64,000 nt of DNA from Gnetum montanum (Eukaryota; Streptophyta; Gnetopsida; Gnetales; Gnetaceae). Shown here piece after piece: positions 1 through 12,273 of the stretch. The notes under the pieces are model-generated. The model did not search any database, was not told the origin of the DNA, and worked only from the letters and a program-made list of their open reading frames with translations. How positions within the stretch are numbered: the first letter of the stretch is position 1; every line of letters begins with the position of its first letter. Where the stretch lies: NCBI GenBank assembly GCA_015680685.1, contig MNCI01004374.1:286774-350773 (forward strand), given 5' to 3'. Made by a program: the position numbers and the translations under genes.

Positions 1-330
1 GAGGTCCAAGATGTGTACGGATGATTAAGGAACGGATGCTCATTGCACTTAGGTTAGCTTAGACTTCATTTCCTATTACTCATTAATTTAATCAATATTA
101 TTCTCCATTGTCTCTAGGAGTAACAGTAATTTAGGATCACATCATACGCCTCACTCTGGACTAAACCATATGTGACAAAGCAAATACTAGTCCAGGTGGG
201 AAGACAGCGAACTACGATCAACATGTAACTATCTAGATACCACAACTAGCCTATCTACGGAGTTTGACCGGATCATGCGTGAATGCTCATATTCGTATGG
301 TTGAGTGTAGGGGCACCTAGCCGCTCATCA
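1..330 (+). repeat. 3' part of a TGATGA-family LTR, cut by the window edge
   Basis: This stretch matches, in the same base order, the 3' portion of the LTRs at 45283-46166 and 50384-51220 read on their sense strand. Shared blocks include the CTAGATACCACAACTAGCC segment, the GTATGGTTGAGTGTAGGGG segment and a terminal CTCATCA. The sequence after 330 shows no tRNA-Asp-type primer site, so this is a solo LTR or a 3' LTR whose element lies left of the window. It is the first of about eight copies or fragments of this family here. Confidence 0.85.
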
Positions 331-2448
331 ACTTTGGTTTCAATGTAAACATTGAAATCACATAGTTTTAATGTGATGTCAAAACTTTTGATATGAAATG
401 TCAAAAAGAATTAGCAATAAAAGCTATCTAAGCAAACAATGTAGAAGTTGCGAAGAGAAAATGACGTGACATGAACATCACTTAGCAAAAAAGCAAAAAT
501 AAATAGCAAAACGTAAAAAAATGTTAAAAGTACCGAGAAGTTGGAATAGAAAACAATCCCAAAAAATGTTCATTTCTATGAAGGTGCTCCTTTTAACACC
601 AAAGATGTTGTACTAGGAATTGTTGTAATGAGCGGAAATCGACACAACCTAACATGAAAACTAAACCAAGCATTTCATGCCCACCAAACGGTCCAAGAAA
701 ACTAATCTTTTAGATCATCTCCCTTAAATCGAAAGGGGACTTGGGGATCGAAGGACAAATCCAGCAATCCAAACTCGACGTTTTACCAACATCAAGCAAA
801 AAGATTGCATACGTAGAACAACTAGTAAAAAACATATTAACAAAGAGAAAACACAACGTAATGTAAATACATAATTTGCAGCAAAGAAATACTTGAAAAC
901 AACATGAAAAGGGAATAGATCTATTAACTAACACATGCAAACCAAAAAGAAAAATGTGAGAAAAACAAATATGGAATGAATCTGAGCAAAATTAGAGACA
1001 AAATATCTAAAAATGGAAAATTGATGTTAGAATAGAAAAAAGAGAACCTACAAAGATATGTTTCAAGACATGTACGAGAGATCAAAGGTATTTGATAAGA
1101 AGGTGTACTATCATGTTCTTACTTCGATGAGTAGCAGCTTCAACAACTAATGATTACAAAGGGAATATCATATTAGTGTGTTGATCTAATTTTTAGCAAA
1201 TCTTTACATGTTAGGAGGATAGCACAAAGGGGATACAATATGTCAACAAGGGAAAAGAGAGAAAAGTAGAAAGAGAGCTAAAATTGCTTAGCAAATCTCT
1301 TACAAGCAAAGTGTTGATTAACACAATATGAGAAACAAGCTCTAAAAAGCCAACCCCTTTATGTTTAGGGATGCTTTCTTATTTATAAGTTGAAAATGCC
1401 TTGTAGATCGTGTAGGAATGATACAATGGGGTCCATCGAATCTTTTGAAAGCTTTAAGAAGGTTTTGAATAGGAAAAATGATGTAGAGAGTAAAGTTTGA
1501 AACCTAACATGAGACGTTAAAGGTTGGAGACAAAAGCTAACATTGGGTCTTGAAAGTAAGATTGTCGTCGAACATTGAAAATTTGACACAAGATGTCAAA
1601 ACTGATTTAATGCAAGATGTCAAATTGATGCCGGACATTGAAAATTTGATGAAAGACCTCAAAACTAATTTGATGCAAGACGTAGTAAGAAGCAGGAGAT
1701 GAAATCAACGGTGAAGCTAATGTTGAATGTTGAAATTGGAAGTGGAGCCAAAACGATGTTGCAGGTGACGTGCGGTGTCGGTGACGTGCGGTGTCGAAAC
1801 CATGAAAGAGGTCGAAATGATGTGGCAAGTGACATGAGACATTGAATCTAGATCATTGAAGATTGCTTTAATGGGTGGAAAGCCATAGAATGCACCCATG
1901 TTTAGCTTAAGATGAAAAAGTCAAAGTGGGTACAACACCTATGTTTCAATTATTTCAAGCTCTGACAACCCCACGTTTCATGCTTAGTTTGAAGAAAAAA
2001 AAAATGGAAGAAACTAAAAAGAATTAGAAAAAGAAATAAAAAATAATGAACGGAGGAAAAAAAAAACTTTAAAAGAAATGGTATCAAACTCTCTCCAAGA
2101 GAGATGGCAGGCATAGTAATTTGTAAAAAGTCAAGAACACACAACGATACATGTTTGGACTATTGCCAACGCAGAGCAAGGTTGCACGTTTCCAAGCGGA
2201 AAGCTCCAAAGAATCCACCATAATAATAATATTATTATTTTGTGGAAATGCATTTGTTCCCTGTTATCTCGGTGTGGCGACCAATGATAGTTGGTATTTT
2301 GATACACATAAGAGAGAGATAGGATGGCATCAACACTGGCTTGCACGTCAGCGTTAGCGTTCGCAGTTACTTACACATAAAGATGAGCACGGCCCATATT
2401 TGTAGCGATCAACGCAATCGAACTAATCTCACACACACAGCGAGGGAA
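331..2448. other. Intergenic stretch and 5' flank of the phosphatase gene
   Basis: No gene can be supported. The DNA is AT-rich with many stops on both strands. About 1570-1690 contains two loose copies of a block built on ACATTGAAAATTTGA plus ATGTCAAA-like words, the same kind of degenerate motif seen in the retroelement regions. The last 300 bases should contain the phosphatase promoter and 5' UTR. I see a TAATAATAATATTATTATT stretch near 2220 but no convincing TATA box at a fixed distance from a start site. Confidence 0.5.
1764..1795. repeat. 16-bp unit in perfect tandem duplication
   Basis: The unit GGTGACGTGCGGTGTC occurs twice head to tail with no mismatch. It is CpG-rich in an otherwise AT-rich, CpG-poor setting, so the duplication is probably recent compared with surrounding repeat decay. 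Confidence 0.9.
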
Positions 2449-5400
2449 ATGGAAATGGAAATGGCAATGGCGATCCTGGTTCTGTTGCTTATTGAAGCGG
2501 TGGTGGTGCGTTCGATTCCCAGTACATTGGATGGTCCATTCAAACCAGTTACGGTGCCGCTGGATCCGGACCTCAGGCTGGGCAGCAACGATCTGCCACA
2601 CCATCATCCTCGCCTTGTCAAGACTGTGCCCTCCATTTTCCCCCAGCAAATCATGCTTTCCCTCTCTACGCCTGATGCCATGTGGCTTTCCTGGGTTACA
2701 GGCAATATAATCTAATCTAATATTATCGAAGCTATGCAAATGTAATGGAATTGAATTATCTCATAGTTTGGGAAATCTAATGCAATCAATTGTAGATCAT
2801 AGCAATAAGAAAGCCAATTCAAAATCGGATTCCATATAGATACGATGAATATCCATATAGATACGATGAATAGTAAAACAGAAAGTACAAGTTTTATGTT
2901 TGACTTTCCTCCTTGACTAAACGTTAGAATGAGCAAAAATAGGAAAATGCAGCAGCAGATGATATCAGTGGATATAACTGTTATTTCTACTAGTTTTACC
3001 AATTTAAATCAGATCTTTACCCTTATTTATTTCACTTATATATTTTCCTTTGTGATTTGAATTTTGGTTTCATGCAGGGGATGCCCAGATTGGCCCCAAG
3101 GTGAGTCCATTGGATCCTTCCTCCGTGAAGAGCCAGGTGTTATTTGGAACACAAACTGGAAACTATACCTTTCTTGCAGAGGGCACCTCTCTTGTGTACA
3201 GCCAGATTTACCCTTATCAGGGTCTTCTTAATTACACCTCTGCCATAATTCACCACGTTCGTCTCACTGGTAATTGGTTGATTTCTGTGTTGTGGTGTGG
3301 CTTGCATTTTTTTAAAAAAATCGTGAAATGCTTTGACATCCCCAAGGCACCTGCTTTCTCGATGGAATCTATTTTCTTGCTTTTTCTGGGCTCTTGCAAT
3401 TTAATTATTCTACCTTTAACAACGCAATTTTTTGGTTTCATGTTCAAACCTATGATTTTTCGGAAATGACAATGGAATTCAATTAATGTGGAGTTTTTTG
3501 GACAACACTTATATTACATAGGATTTTAGAAATATGCTCGTAGGATCCAATAGTTATTTTTAAAATCTCCTTTTTCCTGCATTCATCATCTTCAACCTGG
3601 CCTTGTCTTAACAAAATAGGGTTGGCTACATGAGTTCTTTTCTGTCATTCACCTCTATGAAGAGCTATATCTTTGTTTATTTCTGGTCACTGTAAATCAT
3701 CTTCAATTATTTTTGTAGTCTCATTGTTGAATTTCCTTACCACATGCCCAAATCATTTAAGCTGCCATTGCCGTTTTTGTAACTTATCTAAAATAGAACC
3801 ACTTCAAGTCTTTTTTTTTTAATGTTTGTATTGCAGTTTATCTCTATTGATAACATTTAACTTGCATTTCTTCTACATTGATTTGTTATCCATGCTTCTT
3901 TTGTATTGCTCAACATTCAGCACTATATAATATAACAGAACTAACTATTGTCCTATAAAATTTCCACTTTAGTTTTGTTGGTATTCTTTTATCATATAAA
4001 ACACCACTAGCATGTTTCTCAATTCCATTTTTTATATCTTTATTAATTTCACTATTGGATTGAATGATTGATCCTTGGGAGTTTTTACCTTGAATTGTCA
4101 CTTCTATTTCACTACTGTTTATGTTATTATTAAAATTGCATTCTATGTACTTTGTGTTACTTTTGCTAATTTTTAAGCCTTTTGATTTTAAAGCATGTCT
4201 TCACTAATGATAAGAATGATGATGCAGGTCTTCTTTCAAACACAAAGTATTATTACAAGTGTGGAGACAGTTACAGTTCCTTAAATACTTTAAGTGAAGA
4301 GCATGAGTTTGTCACACCTCCTCCTCCTGGCCCAAATAACTACTTGGCACGGGTGGGAGTGATTGGTGATTTAGGCCTCACATACAATTCATCATCCACC
4401 TTTAATCATCTTGTTGAGAATGATCCAAATTTGGTCCTTCTTGTGGGAGATATGGTTTATGCAAACAACTACATCACAACCGGTGATAAGGTAGCACCAT
4501 GTTATAAATGCGATTTCCCAGACACTCCTATCAGAGAAACATATCAACCACGGTGGGATTCATGGGGAAGGTATGCCTTTTTGTGAGCTTCAGTTCAATT
4601 TTACACCTATTTAATATTTACATGTGTTGGAATTATGCATAACCTCAGAGAATTGCACCAAAATTTTAACCAGAAACGTTCTTGGTTTAAACCATTATTG
4701 TTGGCCCTTCGGTAAAAATGGAAATGATAAATGTACGTTTCATTATATATAATGTGGAACATGGCTAAATTGGCATGAAAAGGATGTAAATGCAAGCTAT
4801 GAGATCTCTTGGAGCTAATTCTTCAGAATCTAAGACTTTGTTTCTTGAGAAGAGAACCTTTAAAGAGAAGAAAAAACCACGAAATCAGTGGGGCTTCAGC
4901 TCACAATATTGACTATGAAACTGAAAATGTTTTATAGTGTCTATGCAAATATCCTACGGATCTATTGGATAGAGTTCGTTTTTATCCTTGTTATCTTTTA
5001 CAGAATACATGTATGTTTAGCATAACCTAGTGGGATGCAAGTTACCAGCCTTACCAGTAATATTATTGCCCACATTGTATTTGTAGAATTTGTAATAAGA
5101 GTCAACTTAATCAATATTTTGATCTTCTTAAAGTCAACCTTTTGATCCTAGTTAAGTAGAATAAAGTATGGATTTTTTATTTTGAATCACATTCCACTGG
5201 GGCATTCCAGTGGCTGGAATTAATTGCAATTTTCCAGAATGTTAGTAATCAGTACTTTCATGAAGATTTCACTTGCAAAATATGTCCAGCAAGAAGAAGA
5301 AAAAGAAGAAGCTACAACTATTCATAATGAAGTCTTGAAAGAAGGAAGCATGCTTGTGACATAAATTATGTTTCCTAAAATGATGCATGGTAGAAAATCC

Positions 5401-8400
5401 TATTTTAGATAATATGAAATAATCTTATGTTTTCGTTGTTTTAAAAACTAACCGTTGTCTGCTACATCTCAACTAGCCATTAATTGTAATGCTATTTATT
5501 CTTTTTTTAATCCTTGAGAAATCAATTGCAACTCATGATGAGTCTAGTATAATTCAGACTGTCTTGCAAAGAAATAATATATAAGCTATGGATAGTATAA
5601 ATCTTATGTTTTGTTAAGATTTCATCATAAATGGAAATTGTATCATGGCATTGGGAAGAATATAAATCAGTGATCGCATAACGAAGAATGAAAAATCATG
5701 ATAGAATATGAAGAATGGTTATGAAGTTTCGTATTCAATAGCTATAAAAACCAGCTTAAGTGTATGTGTTTGTTTAAAAAGTAAGGAAGATGGAACCATA
5801 AGACAATATAAGACATGAAGAAAACAAAAGATAGATGTGGTTAAACAAAAGAAATGATGCTGGAAGATATGACGAAAAAGAGAATGAGAAAAAAGCAAAG
5901 AAAAGATATGATGAAAAAGAGAATGAGAAAAAAGCAAAGAAACAAAAGTTCGTGAAAGACAAGAAGTGCAAAAGTGTATGCATATGCAATTGTCAGCGAG
6001 CCATGTTATAGATGGCAAAGTAAAATAGTGGATCTGCAAGTAGCATTATCATGTAAAAGAACAAGGTTGAAGTGAAGTAGCCTAGTGAAGAAGTATTCAA
6101 GGAAGTTAGGTTCCTGCAGAAGATAAGAAGAAAAGTGATACACTGTACTGCCGATATAGTCCTGGTGACAATCCTGGCGAGAGTCATATATAGCCCTTGA
6201 AATTTCCAGATGGTATGCCCTGAAACATACTTTAATGAATCACCAAGAAGTTTAGTCCAAAACAATCCATTATATCATTTATTTATAACTCAATATAGTC
6301 TATGGAAGCTATTCTATATCTATAGAATGATTTTTTTTTTTTTTTTTCAAATAGCCATAGAATAATATTACTTTGCAGTAACTATTTTACAAAAGAAAAA
6401 TGAAATAACACATAAATGAATGATGAAAATTTTTACAAATTAATTAAAGTACCGTGATAAGTCTGGAATGATGAATGCAAAGTAAAAATGAAGTACAAAA
6501 GAAGACTTGTGACTAAGTTTGTGTATATAAACTACAATGGAAGGATGCTCATAATAGAGAAGACTTAAGCCTTATGATAACAAGTGTAAACAATTAGCAA
6601 GATGAGCAGTCATTTAAAATAAATAAATAAATGCTATTGAAGATCAAAGAGACTTTTGGGATGATGAAGACCATGATAAATTTCTATATATTACCACAAT
6701 TGCTTGTCATTGAGGACAAATTCATGATGTTAGAAACAAAGAAATTAAAATGAAAATGTTGGAAGCTGATTTTGTGAACCATGCTGCAAAAGAGATAAAG
6801 AAATCCTTCACTGCCTTAAGAAAGTTTGTGAATATAGGAATACTTGAATACTATGAGTAATAGCCCTCTAAATCCCGTGATGGACAAGACCAAAGAGTCC
6901 TTTGAGCCAAGTAACAAATGTTAAGGCCAAGAATAAAAGTGGAATCAAGTGCTACTTAGTCATTGAGAATTGGCCATAGAGCTCACTTCAGCAGCTCTTC
7001 TCCTGCACCTGTCTGCTACCACCGCGAATGTGATCCTGCTGTTCTAAACTGTAGGTATTCTCTCCTGTCCTTACATTTAATTTCATTTGGTTCCAAAGAT
7101 AAATGCATTTTCATTGATGCACCTTATTACTGGATGTTCGTCTAACAAATCTCATCTAGCTGAAGTTCAATGTCTCGCTGACATTATTACAATATATTAT
7201 ATATAGAAAGTTTATAAACAAAGGAATATACTTTGGTCAAATAAAATGTTAAGTGGGTAAAGTATTTATTTTGCGTTCTCATTTCCAAAGGGTCAGTAGT
7301 AGCATGTATCCATGTAGTTATAATCTGTGTCTTCTATTACTTCAGAAAGGCTTTTTTCCTTTTCAGAAAGGACCTTGATACTTTTAAGTAAGTTGAAAAG
7401 TAAAGGGGCTTTTTAATTGCAGACCTTGCTTTTGATGGCAGATTTATGGAACCTTTAACATCACGTGTTCCTCTTATGGTTCTTGGAGGAAATCATGATA
7501 TAGAAACTCAAATTGGGGGTGTTAATTTTACTTCGTACAACGCTCGATTTGCTGTTCCTTCGAATGAGTCTGAATCAAGAAACAATTTGTACTATTCCTT
7601 TGATGCTGGTGGGGTGCATTTTATTATGCTTGCATCTTATGTGGATTACAGAAAGAACAGTAAGTTCATCTTTAGTTGTCTGTTCTGAAATATCGTTAAT
7701 GTTATATAAGGGAGAATGTGACGCAGAAATTTAATTTATCAAAGGATTTCTGATGATGAACCTGTTTTGGTCAGGTCAGCAGCATGTTTGGCTGGAACGA
7801 GATCTCAGAAAGGTTGATCGCAAAGTGACTCCTTGGGTAGTTGCAGCATGGCATGCCCCCTGGTATAATAGTTACTTATCTCATTATCAAGAACTTGAAT
7901 GCATGAGGCAGGAAATGGAAAGTTTGATATACGAGTATGGTGTGGATCTGGTCTTTAATGGTCATGTGAGTGACCTTGCTTTATTGTTAATTTAAGAAAA
8001 ATGTTGCATAGCTGCATTGTCACCTGGCATTCAACATTTGCTTGAACATGCCTTGATATTTCACAAATTGCAGTCTGTACCATGGATTTTCTCTATTCAT
8101 ATCTGACAATATATGATTTGCTGAACACATGGCAGGTACATGCTTATGAAAGATCAAACAGAGTTTATAACTATGAGCTGAATCAATGTGGTCCAGTGTA
8201 TATAACCATAGGAGATGGTGGCAATATTGAGAAGGTTGTGACACAGCATGCCGACGAACCTGGAAACTGCCCTGAACAAGCTAGCATGCCAGAAATAGGA
8301 CCATCATGCACCTACATATTTCCTACAGGTCCAGCCAAAGGTAAGCTTTGCTGGGATCGTCAGCCTGATTGGAGTGCATTTAGGGAATCCAGCTTTGGCC

Positions 8401-8684
8401 ATGGTATTTTAGAGGTATGGGACTTTCTTTCTTTCTTTTGTTTGTTTTGTTTTGTTGGGATGTTGCTGCTTAAACGTTATGCATATCCCACAAAAATAAT
8501 TGCTTTTCTTCCTTAAAATTTTCTAAAGAAAAACATTTTCTAAAAATTGACATTTCAGGTTAAGAATTCAACTCATGCCTTGTGGACCTGGCATCGAAAT
8601 CAGGACGCATATGGAAGTGCAGGTGATGAAATTTATATAGTGAGGCAACCAACACTGTGTGAAGTAAAATTTGCAACACGGTGA
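2449..8684 (+). CDS. PAP: Purple acid phosphatase, PAP15/PAP23-like, seven exons
   Basis: Exons: 2449-2701, 3078-3269, 4228-4570, 7442-7659, 7775-7965, 8136-8414 and 8559-8684. They join in frame to 533 residues plus TGA, the usual size for large plant PAPs. These are metallophosphoesterases that release phosphate from phosphomonoesters; PAP15 relatives include phytases. Residues 1-22 are a hydrophobic signal peptide after an acidic/Met-rich start, so the enzyme is probably secreted or vacuolar. An N-terminal fibronectin-like domain (about 60-180) precedes the catalytic domain. All seven metal ligands are visible: D196 (GDLG), D223 and Y226 (GDMVY), N280 and H281 (GNHD), H362 (AAWH), H399 and H401 (GHVH). 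The start at 2449 opens directly into the signal peptide; upstream in-frame Mets give a hydrophilic leader. Intron 1 is GC-AG and the others are GT-AG. GNHD replaces the GNHE common in this branch. No disruption is seen, so the gene looks functional. Substrate preference cannot be read from sequence. Confidence 0.95.
2702..3077 (+). other. Intron 1 of the phosphatase gene, GC-AG type
   Basis: Exon 1 must end at ACAG (2701) and exon 2 begin at GGGATG (3078) to keep the conserved V-T-G-D-A-Q-I-G stretch. The intron therefore begins GCAATA and ends ATGCAG. The nearest GT (2695) would delete V-T-G and shift the frame. GC-AG introns are a minority class spliced by the major spliceosome and usually have a CAG before GC, as here. 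Confidence 0.85.
3590..4215 (-). mobile_element. LINE fragment (RTE-like reverse transcriptase C-terminus) inside phosphatase intron 2
   Basis: Read on the - strand, the segment starts with a SKGLKISKSNTKYMEC-like stretch, continues through ASGVLYDKRIPTKLK and KFYRTIVSSVILYSAEC, and ends near a K-W/F-G-H-V motif. This order is typical of the end of the reverse transcriptase ORF of RTE/BovB-type and related plant LINEs. Several stops and frameshifts make it dead. Its upstream end lies near 4200-4215, only a few bases from the intron 2 acceptor at 4227. It is antisense to the host gene. Clade assignment is from motif memory, not a search. Confidence 0.7.
4571..7441 (+). other. Intron 3 of the phosphatase gene (2.87 kb)
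   Basis: This GT-AG intron is by far the largest in the gene and accounts for almost half its length. It contains a 39-bp tandem duplication (5866-5943), a T17 run (6331-6347) and a more GC-rich patch at 6975-7055. That patch reads as a short ORF but has no recognisable domain. No transposon ends were seen. Confidence 0.75.
5866..5943. repeat. 39-bp tandem duplication in intron 3
   Basis: Two A/G-rich copies beginning GATATGAYGAAAAAGAGAAT lie head to tail at 5866-5904 and 5905-5943. They differ by a C/T change and a base at the end. The - strand ORFs rich in Phe and Ser across it are a by-product of the purine-rich repeat. Confidence 0.9.
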
Positions 8685-8932
8685 AAACTGCAACTGAGAA
8701 TTGCTTCATTAATAGGTCGTTGTATGGCATTTGTTTATTTATCTAATCTAAACATTAGTTACCAGTAACATGGTACCGCTGCAGACACTGAAACAGGTGG
8801 ACTAATGGAGTGCTTCATGCTGCAGTTTGTGAATCTTAAGAATCGATTGGGAGAATTCCTTGAAGTTAAATTCCCTTTCATATTTGGTATGAACGCAAAC
8901 CTGCTAGAAAAGTAGGCTGTATAAATGTTGAA

Positions 8933-8938
8933 AATAAA
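8933..8938 (+). terminator. Candidate polyadenylation signal of the phosphatase gene
   Basis: AATAAA lies about 250 nt after the stop codon in an AT-rich 3' flank. Plant signals are loose and no transcript end is visible, so this is only a plausible position. Confidence 0.35.
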
Positions 8939-9753
8939 AATCAATCAATTGATAAGGTCATTATAAATCTTATAAAATGTTTTCTATACTTCATATGTTT
9001 GAAATATTTTTATTAAAAAATTAAAATGTTGAAGATGAAGAGACATGCATTTTCAAAAAAAAAGAAAAGAAATTTGAAGCATTTGATGGGTGAATACAAT
9101 GAATAATTGTCTCAAATAGTCATTAAAAATATTGTCTTTTCAATTTCCAAACCTCGGTTAATTTGGCTCTATAATGTATAACTTGACTGCAATGAAATCC
9201 TATAAGTAGGAGGCCATGTACCTATTGTAAGAGTTTTAATAATGGTAGAAGAAGAGTAATTATGGAGAAAGTTTTAATAATGTTAAGTTTCTTAAATTTG
9301 TATTGAAACTTGTATTAATTTGAATGGTATGAATGGTTAGTGTTGACACAATAAAGGCCTTAAGATGATGATGCATACATTTGAATAGCTTTATAATTTT
9401 GGTAATTGGAAAGAGTTTTAGCATCTAATTTTGTTTCACCTTTTTCTAGATCTTCATCGTTTTTCAAATAACTTAGAAAGAAGATTTTTTAATAAAAAAT
9501 GAAAATGTAATTAGGAGGGGTGTTGGAACATGAAAGAATGACTATAAATACACTTTAGGACATATAACCAACATGATAATTTAGAAAAATTATAAAGGCA
9601 TATTGGCAATCTTTTAGCTAACAAGACAATAAGCTAACCACTTAAGCCATACATCATTAGCAAATTAAAGTACAATTGGAAATTTGCTCATCTTAGAGAC
9701 GAACTAAATATAATCAAAGGTTTATTTCTAGTGAAGGGAAAAATAAACAATGA
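8939..9753. other. Intergenic, no gene seen
   Basis: AT-rich sequence with short broken frames only. No repeat ends or RNA genes were recognised. Confidence 0.6.
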
Positions 9754-10747
9754 TGATGAGCGGTGGAGTAGTCCAACACCTACCCATATGAGATACGAGT
9801 GTTCATCCGTAGCTCAGTCGAATTCCATAAACAAGGCAATGTGATTATGCTAGTAATTGGTTACAGTTCGGGATCATTTTCTTTCCACATAGAACTAGTA
9901 TAATCTATGTATATGGTTTAGCTCTCAATGAGGTGTATGATAAATGATGTTGTGTTGGCCATAACTCCTAGTTATGATGGCAAAGTGTAGAAATGATTCT
10001 AAGTGTAAGGAAATCATAAAACAATCTACTAATCTATGCTTATGGTTTAGCTCTCAATAAGGTGTATGATAAATGATGTTGTGTTGGCCATAACTCTTAG
10101 CTATGATGGAAAGTGTGGAAATGATTCTAAGTCCAAGGAAATCGTAAAATAATCTACTCTATCCTAGAACAATGAGTATCCATTCCTAGTTTGCTATACA
10201 CATCTTGGGTCATGTAACCGTCACTGGGATTACAAAGTGAGTTCAGTACTGAGTGAATCAAGTGAAACCACTACTAGGTTATCAAATGATTACACTTACT
10301 GCTTGAAACCAGTCACACTCATTCCACTTTACTATGAACAAGGAAAGTAAAGTACTTAAAAATGTAATTGATTAAACTAGGAAAATAGTAAGAATTATGC
10401 TAAGTAAAACAATAAAGCTAAGTGGATGATGCAATGATGAAAAACAATCTTGATCTCTATTTTCATCATGAACTATGCCCAAGTACATTTTACTCGAATA
10501 AAGACTCCAAGCAACTGATCAACATCACACTACAGGCATTCACTCTCTATTGCTAAACTACAAAAACAAACTGCAAGAATCTACCTAAAGTTGGAATGAA
10601 AAGTTATTCAACCATGTGCATAAGTATTTTATTTATAAGCTGGCACATATGGAGCGATATCGAATATCTGATATCAAAGCTTGTGCCCCAATATTCGGGA
10701 TCCAATATCGTGGCTTCAATATTGGATGCCTAATAGCTACCGTGACA
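9754..10747 (-). repeat. Diverged solo LTR of the TGATGA family with an internal duplication
   Basis: The left end TGATGAGCGG and the downstream order (CCATAYGA..ACGAG block, GGTTTAGCTCT..GAGGTGTATGAT block, AGGATTACAAAGTG-type block, TATTTATA, then GATATCG-containing tail) match the LTRs at 45.3, 50.4 and 33.5 kb. It is therefore in the - orientation, with a TATA box (TATAAATA) on the - strand near 10630. The right end is ...GTGACA at 10747 rather than ...TTCATCA. I could not find a matching target duplication, so the borders are approximate. Confidence 0.75.
9902..10158. repeat. About 128-bp tandem duplication inside the LTR
   Basis: Copies at 9902-10030 and 10031-10158 both run from AATCTATG through GGTGTATGATAAATGATG to AATCTACT, with scattered transitions. 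The other LTR copies in the window have this block once, so the duplication arose in this copy or its subfamily. Confidence 0.9.
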
Positions 10748-12055
10748 AAATGTACTTTATCAAATGAATTTTATAAAATGGTCACCATTCTTGTACCAAA
10801 CCATTTTCAACTTTAATATATACATATTTCCTTCATAACCTTTTATTGTTAAATGCTATACTATCTTTTTTTATTGTTGTTGGTTTATTCAAAAATTTTG
10901 AAATCTAATTCCCTCCAAAATTCCTAACATGACAAGATTCTAAATAATATTTTTAATTGTATTATTGTATAGTCACCTTTAAGCATATAAAATTTTTGAC
11001 ATCTTTTATGATATTTTTTTAAAAAGAAGGTTATCCACTTATTTGAAGAATAAGCTTATTTGAAGAATAGGTAATGTATAAGCATAAGTCTCTTCTTCAA
11101 ATTTTTTTTACCAAATGATAAATAAGTTTGAAATAACAATTATAAGCCTATGGTCTAATTAAATAAGAGTTTAAAAATAATGTTTGAAAAAAAATCCTTT
11201 TTGAATGGTTAACTACAAATTGAATGTCTTTAGCTTGTTAGAAAATTTTATAATTTTGAATTTTTGAATCTTAAGGTAAGCTACAATAATTTTCATGGTA
11301 TTGTTCAATAGTTAAGAAACTTCTTTTTGAGGTTTAATTTATCTAACAACCATGTTATGTGAGTTATAAATTACTATGCTTAAAAGGTGAGACTTAAGAA
11401 CTAAAAAGTTTGTGTTAAAGCATTTTTTCAAGATTATCTATAAGATTAGAATATTTTGCTACTAGTCCTTAACTACAATCATCTTAGTTGGCTATAAATA
11501 TAGGTTTTGCAAATATATTTTGTTATATTGTGTGATTTTTTTGAATTTATTCATACATGTACTCTTTTGATATGTAATATAACTTGATGTATAATGAAAA
11601 TGTTATTCATAGATTAATTAGGAATTAATTTCAAGTAGGATGAATTTTGAAAGAGTACCATGTTTTATTTTCAAATTACATAGCCCATTACAATATACTA
11701 GCCTAGCTTGCCTATAAGTTAGTATTATGGATTTCTATAGTCTGTTTCATTGGCACTTGCCATCTTGGTTCATTATGGGTGCTATCACATGGTTCTTTCA
11801 TGAAATTGTTAACTTTTCAAGTGTAGTTGTCAATTGGTGAGCATAGAAGCAAAGTGTGTAATTTGGTTCCTTGAACAAGATACATCTAAATTTTTTTCCA
11901 ACTTCTCATCTTTTTGGTTTAGGCTAGCTTTTAGGAAGCTAGGAACTATTCCTTTGTAACTTGTTCGTAGAAGATCTTAGTGTTTATCTAGTCAAAAAAT
12001 TGAAGCACCATAGTCAACCATGGCTTCATATGATGAAACTTTGTACATAATTGAT
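10748..12055. other. Intergenic, no gene seen
   Basis: Very AT-rich, with no coding frame of note and no recognisable repeat ends. Confidence 0.6.
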
Positions 12056-12059
12056 AGTG

Positions 12060-12250
12060 AGGCATTGCTCAATTAGTTAGAGAATGTGACTTATGGTTTG
12101 CAAGTTAAAGGTTTGATTTTGATGGGTATGGTGACCTAAAACACTTTTATAACTTTCTTAAGTTCTAAGGTTACATATCGTCATCTTTGAATTAAGATTT
12201 GAAACTTCATTAAATTTTTTCTTTTTATTTTTCTTTTAAATAAATAGTAT
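12060..12250 (+). mobile_element. Possible tRNA-derived SINE
   Basis: GCTCAATTAGTTAGAGAATG resembles a tRNA A box and the downstream AGGTTTGATTTTGATGGG resembles a B box (GGTTCGANTCC) after C-to-T decay, about 30 nt apart. The segment ends in a T-rich tail near 12210-12240. It could not fold as a working tRNA. The call rests on promoter-box likeness alone. Confidence 0.4.
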
Positions 12251-12273
12251 ACCAAAAGTCAAAGCCATTATTT

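Noticed and set aside
5719-6039. Phe/Ser-rich - strand ORF with apparent membrane segments
   Set aside because: Antisense of A/G-rich duplicated intron sequence; repetitive composition explains it.
12060-12250. Functional tRNA gene
   Set aside because: Boxes are degenerate and no cloverleaf with paired acceptor stem can be drawn; SINE-like at best.
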